A DNA stretch of 64,000 bases from Halopseudomonas pelagia. GTDB taxonomy: Bacteria; Pseudomonadota; Gammaproteobacteria; Pseudomonadales; Pseudomonadaceae. Position numbers and translations under genes: made by a program. The stretch lies in the NCBI RefSeq assembly GCF_009497895.1, contig NZ_CP033116.1, positions 620,001 through 684,000 on the forward strand, in the 5' to 3' direction. Of the stretch, positions 57,317 to 64,000 are shown piece by piece. Under the pieces are notes generated by a model. It was not told the origin of the DNA, did not search any database, and was given only the letters and a program-made list of their open reading frames with translations. How positions within the stretch are numbered: the stretch's first letter is position 1; every line of letters begins with the position of its first letter.

Positions 57317-57898
57317 ATGCTGGCTTTGGTGATTGGTTTGTTGCTGTTTCTCGGGGTGCACTCCACCCGCCTGTTCGCCGCACAGTGGCGGGCCAAGCAG
57401 ATCAGCAAAAGGGGAGTGCTGCCGTACAAGGGTGCCTACGCCATTGCTTCGCTCGTCGGCCTGTTGCTGATCATCTGGGGTTACGGTCAGGCGCGCCTGG
57501 ATCCTACCTGGCTATGGGTATCCCCGGTATGGACCCGGCATCTGGCGGCATTGTTGACGGTGCCTGCCTTCATCCTGCTCGCCGCGACCTATATTCCTGG
57601 CACCCACATCAAGGCTCGCGTGGGCCATCCGATGTTGCTCGGGGTCAAATTCTGGGCCATTGCCCACTTGCTGGCCAACGGCACCTTGGCGGATTTGCTG
57701 TTGTTCGGCAGCTTCCTGGCCTGGGCTGTGGCGCTGTATGTGGTCTCGCGTCGCCGCGACCGGATGGCGGGCGTGACCTATCCAAAAGGCCGGGCGGCTA
57801 TGGATGGAGCGGCAGTGGTCGTGGGCCTGGTCGCTTGGGTGGTCTTCGCCATGTGGCTGCATGGCGCGCTGATCGGCGTTAAACCCTTCGGCGGCTGA
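57317..57898 (+). CDS. NnrU family membrane protein
   Basis: The protein has 193 residues with about five to six hydrophobic segments. LFLGVHSTRLFAAQWR at the start, GHPMLLGVKFWAIAHLLANG in the middle and the C-terminal membrane segment mark the NnrU family, first seen near denitrification genes. No denitrification gene is present here, so that role is not supported. It follows the META lipoprotein after 41 bases. Confidence 0.9.
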   Translation: MLALVIGLLLFLGVHSTRLFAAQWRAKQISKRGVLPYKGAYAIASLVGLLLIIWGYGQARLDPTWLWVSPVWTRHLAALLTVPAFILLAATYIPGTHIKARVGHPMLLGVKFWAIAHLLANGTLADLLLFGSFLAWAVALYVVSRRRDRMAGVTYPKGRAAMDGAAVVVGLVAWVVFAMWLHGALIGVKPFGG

Positions 57899-57935
57899 AT
57901 CCTTCCTTGGCGTAATAGCGATATCACCGGGTGGC

Positions 57936-58379
57936 TTATTCCCAAGTCAACCGGTGCAACTGCCATTCGCCATCTTCTTCCAACCAGTTCAGCTTGACCG
58001 AGTAGACCCGGGCACTATCTGGAATAAAGCGCTCGGCACCACTCAAGCTGACCTGCGCCTGCGTGACGGCCTGCCCGTCGTAGACCGGGTCAATTGCGGT
58101 TTCCTGATTGATTACCAGCACGTTGACCCGCTGGTTCTGCAGAAACATCAGTGCCATCGTACGTCGCGCCCAGTCGCGATCCAGCTCGCCCCTGGCCTGA
58201 AAGTCGCTGTGCAGTACGTCCATTACCCGGTCGGTGGAACGCGCCTCCAGGCCGTCCTGAAGTTCGTCAAGCTTGAGATTCAGGCGCTCGTCGGCGCTTT
58301 GCGACCCGCAGCCCGCAGTCATCAGTGCGATAGTGCCAACAGCCAGCCAACACAAGAGAATGCGACGCACGGGTAGCAT
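57936..58379 (-). CDS. small lipoprotein of unknown function, possibly NTF2-like
   Basis: The protein has 147 residues. The lipobox LMTAGC gives lipidated C24. The mature part has a helix (ADERLNLKLDELQDGLEARS) and a curved-sheet pattern with DVLHSDFQARGELDRDW and the ending EDGEWQLHRLTWE, which resembles nuclear-transport-factor-2-like folds. That assignment is inference. It converges with the NnrU gene and is divergent from pip. Confidence 0.75.
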   Translation of the reverse strand: MLPVRRILLCWLAVGTIALMTAGCGSQSADERLNLKLDELQDGLEARSTDRVMDVLHSDFQARGELDRDWARRTMALMFLQNQRVNVLVINQETAIDPVYDGQAVTQAQVSLSGAERFIPDSARVYSVKLNWLEEDGEWQLHRLTWE

Positions 58380-58463
58380 AGACAGAGTGCCCTTCGGTCA
58401 GTAATGTTGTGCCTATCAGATAGCAGTCGGTTCCGGCTGCCCATCAGGCCAGGAGCGGTCATC

Positions 58464-59435
58464 ATGCAGCTGTTGTACCCGGAGATCAAACCCTTCGCTC
58501 GCCATGAATTGGCCGTGGAAAAGCCTCACGTATTGTATGTGGATGAAAGCGGTCAAGCCGATGGTTTGCCAGTGGTGTTCATTCACGGGGGACCGGGTGC
58601 GGGCTGTGACGGTCTGAGCCGGCGCTTCTTCGACCCTTCGGTCTATCGCATCATCACCTTCGACCAGCGCGGCTCTGGCCGCTCCACACCGCATGCCAGC
58701 CTGGAAAACAACACCACGCAGCATCTGGTGGAGGATCTGGAGGTACTGCGCAAGCATCTGGGGATAGAACAGTGGGTGTTGTTTGGCGGCTCCTGGGGTT
58801 CGACGCTGGCGTTGGCCTATGCGCAGACTCATCCGGACCGAGTAATGGGCATGATTCTGCGCGGCATTTTTCTTTGCCGTGACCAGGATATCCGCTGGTT
58901 CTACCAGGAAGGCGCCAGCCATGTATTTCCTGATTACTGGGAAGATTACCTGGCCCTGATTCCTGAAGATGAGCGGCATGACATGGTCGGCGCCTATTAC
59001 AAACGGCTGACCGGTGACGATGAAATCTGCCGCATGCACGCGGCCAAGGCCTGGTCGATCTGGGAAGGCCGGTGCGCTACATTGCGACCCAGCCCGCAGG
59101 TAGTGGACCGCTTCAGCGATGCCCGACGGGCCTATGCGATTGCGCGGATTGAATGCCATTACTTCGTCAATCACGCGTTTCTCGAAGCTGATCAGTTGCT
59201 CGACAACATGGAGTCCATCGCCCATATCCCCGGCATCATTGTGCACGGCCGGTACGATATGGTCTGCCCGCTGGATAATGCCCACAGCCTGCATCAGAAG
59301 TGGCCCGGCAGTGAGCTGAAAATTATTCGCGACGCGGGGCACGCGGCTTCGGAAACCGGTATCGCTGACGCCTTGGTACGGGCTACCGAAACCCTGTCGC
59401 GACAGCTGCTCAACCTGCCGCCGCTGGTGGAATAG
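58464..59435 (+). CDS. pip: proline iminopeptidase
   Basis: The protein has 323 residues from ATG 58464. FIHGGPGAGCDG is the oxyanion region, the nucleophile is the Ser in FGGSWGSTLALAYA, and IVHGRYDMVCP and DAGHAASE hold the Asp and His. It removes N-terminal proline from peptides in the cytosol. dtd follows after 15 bases, an adjacency also known from P. aeruginosa. Confidence 0.95.
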   Translation: MQLLYPEIKPFARHELAVEKPHVLYVDESGQADGLPVVFIHGGPGAGCDGLSRRFFDPSVYRIITFDQRGSGRSTPHASLENNTTQHLVEDLEVLRKHLGIEQWVLFGGSWGSTLALAYAQTHPDRVMGMILRGIFLCRDQDIRWFYQEGASHVFPDYWEDYLALIPEDERHDMVGAYYKRLTGDDEICRMHAAKAWSIWEGRCATLRPSPQVVDRFSDARRAYAIARIECHYFVNHAFLEADQLLDNMESIAHIPGIIVHGRYDMVCPLDNAHSLHQKWPGSELKIIRDAGHAASETGIADALVRATETLSRQLLNLPPLVE

Positions 59436-59450
59436 GCGAGTAATGCAGCG

Positions 59451-59888
59451 ATGAAAGCGCTGTTACAGCGGGTCACCCAGGCGCGGGTTGAAGTCGGCGG
59501 CGAGGTGGTGGGTAGTATCGATCAGGGCCTGCTGGTGCTGGTCGGTATCGAACCGCAGGATGACCGAGCCACCGCTGACAAACTACTCCAGCGCTTGCTC
59601 AAGTATCGGGTATTCAATGATGTCGATGGGCGGATGAATTGCTCGGTACAGGAGGTGCAGGGCGGTTTGTTGCTGGTATCGCAGTTCACTCTGGCGGCCG
59701 ATACACGCAAAGGCTTGCGTCCCGGCTTCTCAACCGCAGCAGCACCCGCTGCCGCGGAGCAACTCTTCGCTTATCTGCTGGCGCAGGCAAAGGAAATCCA
59801 CGCCCCCACGGCGAGCGGCCGTTTTGGCGCGGATATGCAGGTGCATCTGATCAACGATGGGCCAGTGACCTTTCTGCTTGAGGTTTAG
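59451..59888 (+). CDS. dtd: D-aminoacyl-tRNA deacylase
   Basis: The protein has 145 residues. The catalytic SQFTLAADTRKGLRPGF and the Gly-cis-Pro-type motif LINDGPVTFLLEV identify DTD. It hydrolyses D-amino acids and glycine wrongly attached to tRNA. It is cotranscribed with pip. Confidence 0.97.
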   Translation: MKALLQRVTQARVEVGGEVVGSIDQGLLVLVGIEPQDDRATADKLLQRLLKYRVFNDVDGRMNCSVQEVQGGLLLVSQFTLAADTRKGLRPGFSTAAAPAAAEQLFAYLLAQAKEIHAPTASGRFGADMQVHLINDGPVTFLLEV

Positions 59889-59903
59889 CCCTGTTGAGTG
59901 GTG

Positions 59904-60491
59904 TTAGCGAGTTAACGCCGCTTCGACAAATTCCAGCCGGTCCTGACCAAAGAACATCTCGTCGTTAACAAAGAAGGTCGGCGCGCCAAATACGCCACGG
60001 TCCACTGCTTCTGTGGTAGTGACCTTGAGTTGCTCCTTGACCTGCGGATCGCTGATGCGTTGCAGTACGGCAGTGGGGTCGAAGCCAGCTTTGGCCAGCA
60101 CCTTGCCGACCACTTCCGGCTGGTTCATATCCTGCTCATCCACCCAGATCGCGGTAAATATCGCTTTCAGATAGCGGTCGAAGTCGTCGGTGCCGAGAAA
60201 CGCTGTTGCGCCTCGCATCAACTGTAGCGTGTTGATCGGAAAATACGGGTTGTGGTTGAGCGTGACGCCGTAGCGCTGTGCATAGCGCTGGAAATCCTTG
60301 CGGGTATAGTTGCCCTTGGCTTGCACCGTCGCTGGTGAACTATTACCGGTGGCCTGGAAAACGCCCCCCAGCAACATCGGCCGCCAGATAATCTCAGCAC
60401 CGGTACGACTGGCCAATTCCGGCAGTTGCGTCCAGGCGAGATAGGTCGCAGGGCTACCAAAGTCAAAGAAGAATTCGAGTTTCTTGTTCAT
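59904..60491 (-). CDS. 2-hydroxychromene-2-carboxylate isomerase (DsbA-like, kappa GST type)
   Basis: The protein has 195 residues with a thioredoxin-like fold. FFFDFGSPATYLAW carries the catalytic Ser S13 in place of a CxxC. GVFGAPTFFVNDEMFFGQDRLEFVE is the C-terminal signature. The family isomerises aromatic-degradation intermediates with glutathione, but the true substrate here is unknown, as no aromatic pathway is nearby. It follows the SDR gene after 33 bases and is probably controlled with it. Confidence 0.9.
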   Translation of the reverse strand: MNKKLEFFFDFGSPATYLAWTQLPELASRTGAEIIWRPMLLGGVFQATGNSSPATVQAKGNYTRKDFQRYAQRYGVTLNHNPYFPINTLQLMRGATAFLGTDDFDRYLKAIFTAIWVDEQDMNQPEVVGKVLAKAGFDPTAVLQRISDPQVKEQLKVTTTEAVDRGVFGAPTFFVNDEMFFGQDRLEFVEAALTR

Positions 60492-60524
60492 TATGCCGTC
60501 CTTAATGCCAGATTATTCGGGTGC

Positions 60525-61253
60525 TCAAAAGGTTTCCATCCAGGGCCGCAGGTCCAACTCATGGGTCCAGCTGTCGCGTGGCTGGCAATGCAGCTGCCAA
60601 TATTGTTCGGCGATATGCTCAGGATTGAGAATGCCATCCAGATCCTTCAGCGCATAGCGTTCGGGAAAGGTATCGCGGATAAAGGCGGTATCGATCGCAC
60701 CGTCAATAATGGGATGCGCGACGTGAATGCCCTGGGGGCCGAGCTCGCGCGCCATGCTTTGCGCCAGTGCGCGCAGGGCAAATTTGGCCCCGGCGAACGC
60801 GCTGAAGCCCACGCCACCGCGTAAGGACGCGGTCGCACCGGTGAAGATGATGGTGCCCTTTTGCCGCGGCAACATCGCCTTGGCCGCTTCGCGTCCGGTC
60901 AGAAAACCGGACAGCGCCGCCATTTCCCATACCTTGCGGTAGACGCGCTCAGTGGTTTCAGTGATCGAAAAACGTACGTTAGCGCCAATATTGAATACCA
61001 CTACTTCAATCGGGCCAATATCCCGTTCTATGTGCTCGAACAGCTCGACCATCTGTTCTTCCACCCGGGCGTCACAGCCAAAGGGATGTGCGGTGCCACC
61101 TGCGGCCCGGATCTCATCCACCAGCACGGACAGTTGATCGGCGTTTCGGCGGGTTACACATAGACTAAAGCCTTCACGGGCGAAGCGTTTGGCAATGGCA
61201 CCGCCGGTGGCATCGCCAGCGCCGATCACCACTGCAACAGGGGGTGTGGACAT
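60525..61253 (-). CDS. atypical short-chain dehydrogenase/reductase
   Basis: The protein has 242 residues with a Rossmann fold. The glycine motif reads VIGAGDATGGAIA in place of TGxxxGxG. The active-site YxxxK is FAGAK (F153, K157), so the catalytic Tyr is replaced by Phe. The NxG strand is VVFNIGANV and the Ser position is TGATASLRG. Catalysis by the usual SDR mechanism is doubtful. Homologues with this change exist in a recognisable subgroup. It starts divergently from the HxlR regulator and leads the isomerase gene. Confidence 0.88.
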   Translation of the reverse strand: MSTPPVAVVIGAGDATGGAIAKRFAREGFSLCVTRRNADQLSVLVDEIRAAGGTAHPFGCDARVEEQMVELFEHIERDIGPIEVVVFNIGANVRFSITETTERVYRKVWEMAALSGFLTGREAAKAMLPRQKGTIIFTGATASLRGGVGFSAFAGAKFALRALAQSMARELGPQGIHVAHPIIDGAIDTAFIRDTFPERYALKDLDGILNPEHIAEQYWQLHCQPRDSWTHELDLRPWMETF

Positions 61254-61286
61254 AGTCAGTCCTCTTGGAAAGTTATTGGTGGTTAG

Positions 61287-61307
61287 TTGGTTCTTTTTTG
61301 GAACTAA
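61287..61307. promoter_or_regulatory. HxlR operator candidate 1
   Basis: TT-N-GTTC-N7-GAAC-N-AA is a dyad between the divergent SDR and HxlR genes, 34 bases from the SDR start. Confidence 0.6.
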
Positions 61308-61316
61308 TAGATAATC

Positions 61317-61333
61317 AGTTCCTTTTTAGAACT
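61317..61333. promoter_or_regulatory. HxlR operator candidate 2
   Basis: AGTTC-N7-GAACT is a perfect dyad with the same GTTC-N7-GAAC core, 28 bases after the first. Paired copies suggest cooperative binding and autoregulation by the adjacent regulator. Confidence 0.6.
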
Positions 61334-61375
61334 TGTCAAGTTAGGCTTGCCCCATCGACTACTGAGGGTAGGCTC

Positions 61376-61870
61376 ATGCGGTGGGAAGAGTTGGAGCTGC
61401 AACCTTGTTCGCTGGCGCGAACACTGGCGGTGATTGGCGACAAGTGGACGTTGCTGGTGCTGCGCGATTGTTTTCTCGGTGTGCGTCGCTTCGATGAATT
61501 CGAGAAGCGCCTTGGCATCACTCGGCATCTATTGGCCGGGCGGCTGAAGAAGCTGGTCGAGCATGGCGTATTGGCCAAGGTGGCCTACCAGCAACGCCCG
61601 CTACGCGAAGAATACCGGCTGACGCAAAAGGGTCTGGGCCTGCACCCGACCATTCTGACGTTGGTAAGTTGGGGGGATCGGCATATGGCGGATGAGCGCG
61701 GTGCACCGGTGCTACATGTGCACAAGGGGTGCGGCCAGATCATGAAACCGGTGGTGGTGTGTTCCGAATGCGCAGAGCCGGTGACGGCAAGGGACGTGCG
61801 GGTGCAAGCAGGTACTGGCTGGACAGTGCCAGGGGTGTTACCGCTAGCCGTCAGAGGTGGAACAGACTAG
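61376..61870 (+). CDS. HxlR-family transcriptional regulator
   Basis: The protein has 164 residues from ATG 61376. The frame is open to 61265, but that part covers the operators and is not conserved. The winged-helix core is LARTLAVIGDKWTLLVLRD, RRFDEFEKRLGITRHLLAGRLKKL (split), and REEYRLTQKGLGLHP. After the usual 110-residue HxlR core there is an extra C-terminal region with HKGCG and VVCSECAEPV, that is three cysteines and a His in a metal-site-like arrangement. It probably represses the divergent SDR-isomerase pair. Confidence 0.9.
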   Translation: MRWEELELQPCSLARTLAVIGDKWTLLVLRDCFLGVRRFDEFEKRLGITRHLLAGRLKKLVEHGVLAKVAYQQRPLREEYRLTQKGLGLHPTILTLVSWGDRHMADERGAPVLHVHKGCGQIMKPVVVCSECAEPVTARDVRVQAGTGWTVPGVLPLAVRGGTD

Positions 61871-61901
61871 CGCTGCGCCGGATGACTCCGGCGAAGCGCT
61901 A
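61868..61901. terminator. two-way hairpin between HxlR and carboxylesterase genes
   Basis: TAGCGCT, CGCCGGA, loop TGAC, TCCGGCG and AGCGCTA pair in two 7-bp blocks, beginning at the HxlR stop codon. A second perfect hairpin, CTGGATC-AGA-GATCCAG, at 61906-61922 covers the esterase stop. No long T tract is present on either side. Confidence 0.6.
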
Positions 61902-61910
61902 TTAGCTGGA

Positions 61911-63590
61911 TCAGAGATCCAGTGGCGGGTTTGCCCAGTAGCTGCAACGGTGATAATCAGTGAATTCACTGCTGGCCACCGCCTCGGCGGACGGCACATC
62001 CAGTTGCAGCAGCTCACCGCTGGCAGCCTGGGGCCAGGCTGCGGCGACCCCATCCGCAGTATCCGGGCTGCCGGTGCGGGCAAAAGAGGTCCAGTAGTCG
62101 ACCATCTCAGTTGCGAGTGACTCCAGTTGCTGCTCGTCCCCGGTATGCCGATCGCGCATCAACTGTTCGGGGTAAAGCACGTAAGGAATTTCGCTGGCGT
62201 GGCTGGCACCCATCTCGAACTGTATAACCTGCGGTGGCACCAGTGTGTAAGGCGCGTCCTCATCGCGGAACCAGTACTGGAAGGTGTTCATATCCGCAGC
62301 GGCGAAAGTGGCGGCATGCACGCTGCTGTTGCAGGCAAAGGTGAACTCGGTCCAGATCGCCGACAGGGCCTGGGAAAGCGGGCGATCCGCGTCCTGATAC
62401 AGCGCCAGATAATCAGTGGCGATTTGCTCGCTGTCATAGGGCACCATGCCCTGATACGGTGCGAAGAAGTCGGTTACCCGCTGGCGATAGACGGATTCGC
62501 CAAGGTCTTCCAGCGGCCCGTCACTGAGCTCATCCAGCGCCACAAAAAGCGTGCCCTCATCCTGGTTGCTGCCGATCATCACATCCAGATCGGTGTTGAA
62601 ATCCTGTTCTGCCAACGCTTGCATGATCGATTTCGGCAACAGGTCATCTTCAGAATCTACCGCAGGTATGCCCTGCGAGCCCTGCAATGCCAGCAGATCG
62701 GTCACACTGGCGGAGCGCAGGCAACTGGGGATACTTGCCGGATCGCTACAGCCCAGAGCCGTTGCGATCTGTTGTCCTTGCGCCTGAGCCACTGCCTTGG
62801 GCTGCTGGAAGGGCGCATAGGAGCCGCTCTGGACAATCGCCCGTTGGAACAGATTTTCTGCAGCGGCGCGTGGCGACACAATGTGGCTCATGACGCTATG
62901 TCCGCCAGCCGATTCGCCGAACAGCGTGACGTTGTCAGGGTTGCCGCCGAACTCGGCGATATTCTCTTTTACCCAGCGCAGAGCTTGCTGCTGATCCATC
63001 AAAGCGAAATTGCCGGCGTCGTCTTCCAGCTCTGGATGGGCGAGAAATCCAAGGTTCCCCAGCCGATAGTTCAGGGTCACGACCACCATGTCCTCGGCAA
63101 CCAGTCGGGTCGGATCATATTCGCCGCCGCCATTGCCAAATACGAAGGCGCCACCATGAATCCACACCATCACCGGCAGGCCATCTGCTTCGGCCGGGGC
63201 GTAGACGTTCAGAAACAGGCAGTCCTCATTACCCTGGACTTGTCGAGTGGTGATATTGGTTTGTGGGCACATATTGCCGAATGCATCGCTGAGCTCCAGT
63301 AACGCCTCACGGGGCTCGGCTGCTACCGTGCTGGCGAAACGCAGCTCGCCGACGGGTGGCTGTGCATAGGGGATGCCGCGAAATACCCGCATGCTTTCAG
63401 TCTCGATACCCTGAATATCGCCTTCGGTAGTGGTGATTCGCAAGGGATCCGGGACGGGTTCCGGGGTAGGGCTGGCGCTGGAGCCACCCCCGCCGCCGGA
63501 AAAGCAGCCGCTCAAGGTAGCGAACATCAGCGCGGCGGTGAGCGCGGTGAGGGTGGGGCGCGCCGTGCTGGCGCTAATAGGGTTTTTCAT
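61911..63590 (-). CDS. type B carboxylesterase, probable lipoprotein
   Basis: The protein has 559 residues. The lipobox LSGC gives C29, followed by a Gly/Ser-rich linker and then the carboxylesterase domain from about 50. The nucleophile is S227 in LFGESAGGHSVM. FRGIPYAQPPVGELRF, EDCLFLNVYAP and VMVWIHGGAF are standard. Paired cysteines (NMCPQT..EDCLF and GCSDPASIPSCL) fit an exported protein. It hydrolyses carboxylic esters at the envelope; the substrate is unknown. The Ser and Asp-Glu context is intact, so it is probably active. Confidence 0.92.
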   Translation of the reverse strand: MKNPISASTARPTLTALTAALMFATLSGCFSGGGGGSSASPTPEPVPDPLRITTTEGDIQGIETESMRVFRGIPYAQPPVGELRFASTVAAEPREALLELSDAFGNMCPQTNITTRQVQGNEDCLFLNVYAPAEADGLPVMVWIHGGAFVFGNGGGEYDPTRLVAEDMVVVTLNYRLGNLGFLAHPELEDDAGNFALMDQQQALRWVKENIAEFGGNPDNVTLFGESAGGHSVMSHIVSPRAAAENLFQRAIVQSGSYAPFQQPKAVAQAQGQQIATALGCSDPASIPSCLRSASVTDLLALQGSQGIPAVDSEDDLLPKSIMQALAEQDFNTDLDVMIGSNQDEGTLFVALDELSDGPLEDLGESVYRQRVTDFFAPYQGMVPYDSEQIATDYLALYQDADRPLSQALSAIWTEFTFACNSSVHAATFAAADMNTFQYWFRDEDAPYTLVPPQVIQFEMGASHASEIPYVLYPEQLMRDRHTGDEQQLESLATEMVDYWTSFARTGSPDTADGVAAAWPQAASGELLQLDVPSAEAVASSEFTDYHRCSYWANPPLDL

Positions 63591-63780
63591 TGTTGTTATC
63601 CTTTGCGGTGACTACTTCCGAAATAACAGACGCGAGCTGTGCGTGAGACAAACACGCAAAGCGTCTGCAATAAGGGCAAAGACTAACTTTGATGGACGCA
63701 CTGTGCCATGCGCCCAAACGGGTGATGGTCGAGCTCGGAAAATTGCGATATCGGAGGGAGTAGATGAGGTGCCGGGAGCC

Positions 63781-64000
63781 TTAGAACAAACGTCCTATCA
63801 GCGCGGTAACCGCTGTTTCCACGCGCAGTATGCGCGCGCCAAGCTGCACTGGCTGGAACCCGGCCTCTACCAGTTTATCTACTTCATAGGGAATCCAGCC
63901 GCCCTCCGGGCCAATAGCCAGGGCAGTGGGTTGAGTGACCGCGCGCGGGCAGGCTGGGTAGTCGCCAGGATGAGCGACCAAAGCCAGTCGCTCAGCGATG
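63781..64000 (-). CDS. rsmE: RsmE, 16S rRNA m3U1498 methyltransferase (3' end only)
   Basis: The last 72 residues are present and the frame continues past the window edge (…IAERLALVAHPGD). The SPOUT motif LAIGPEGGWIPYEVD and the ending LGARILRVETAVTALIGRLF are diagnostic. It methylates U1498 of 16S rRNA. In P. aeruginosa, as I remember, it lies shortly after chpE, that is near the chp cluster. Here it is about 29 kb away from chpC. Confidence 0.93.
   Translation of the reverse strand, partial: IAERLALVAHPGDYPACPRAVTQPTALAIGPEGGWIPYEVDKLVEAGFQPVQLGARILRVETAVTALIGRLF

Overview
The window looks like a chromosomal segment of a Pseudomonas-type gammaproteobacterium (Pseudomonas or a close relative such as Halopseudomonas). 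Most of it is GC-rich core genome: type IV pilus genes (pilT, pilU, pilGHIJK-chpABC), the inactive dihydroorotase homologue pyrX (pyrC') coupled to pyrB, the metXW pair, algH, and an OmpR/EnvZ pair next to tex and gshA (the amgRS neighbourhood of P. aeruginosa). The species cannot be fixed from sequence reading alone.

Positions 1-4100 are accessory. A T5orf172/GIY-YIG protein runs in from the left edge. It is followed by a strikingly AT-rich three-gene cassette at 1501-3365: a GHKL-type ATPase, a STAS-like DUF4325 protein and a PIN-domain protein. A broken membrane-protein gene lies behind it. This cassette is the best candidate here for an undescribed system. From 4150 to 7565 come metabolic genes (enoyl-CoA hydratase, glyoxalase I, a hotdog thioesterase, an iron-dependent alcohol dehydrogenase), with palindromic intergenic elements between them.

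From 7781 to 14322 a long leftward set reads yggS, proC, yggT, yggU, metX, metW, a DUF4426 gene, rdgB, hemW. The rightward pair pilT-pilU (pilus retraction ATPases) starts divergently at 14390. A second leftward set at 16762-22583 is gshB, tonB, algH, ruvX, pyrR, pyrB, pyrX, with several start/stop overlaps. Rightward from 22879 lies the complete chemosensory cluster controlling twitching and pilus-linked cAMP signalling: pilG, pilH, pilI, pilJ, pilK, chpA (2101 residues), chpB, chpC.

After chpC the gene order departs from the P. aeruginosa order as I remember it. There chpC is followed by chpD, chpE and then rsmE. Here the envZ/ompR (amgSR) pair, tex, a PaaI-like thioesterase and gshA follow. 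Then come a FliL-like secreted protein, a quinone oxidoreductase, trmL, ntrC-ntrB, a DUF4124 gene, glnA and typA. The nitrogen block carries readable regulation: a near-consensus sigma-54 promoter and NtrC-type palindromes upstream of glnA, and similar but weaker sites upstream of ntrB.

The right end (51639-64000) holds a glycerophosphodiester phosphodiesterase overlapping a DUF924 gene, a VOC protein, an FAD oxidoreductase, a multidomain lipoprotein, an NnrU protein, a small lipoprotein, proline iminopeptidase and dtd. It continues with an HxlR-type regulator divergent from an SDR/2-hydroxychromene-2-carboxylate isomerase pair (two GTTC-N7-GAAC palindromes between them), a lipoprotein carboxylesterase and the 3' end of rsmE. 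I saw no rRNA, tRNA, CRISPR array, transposase or integrase.
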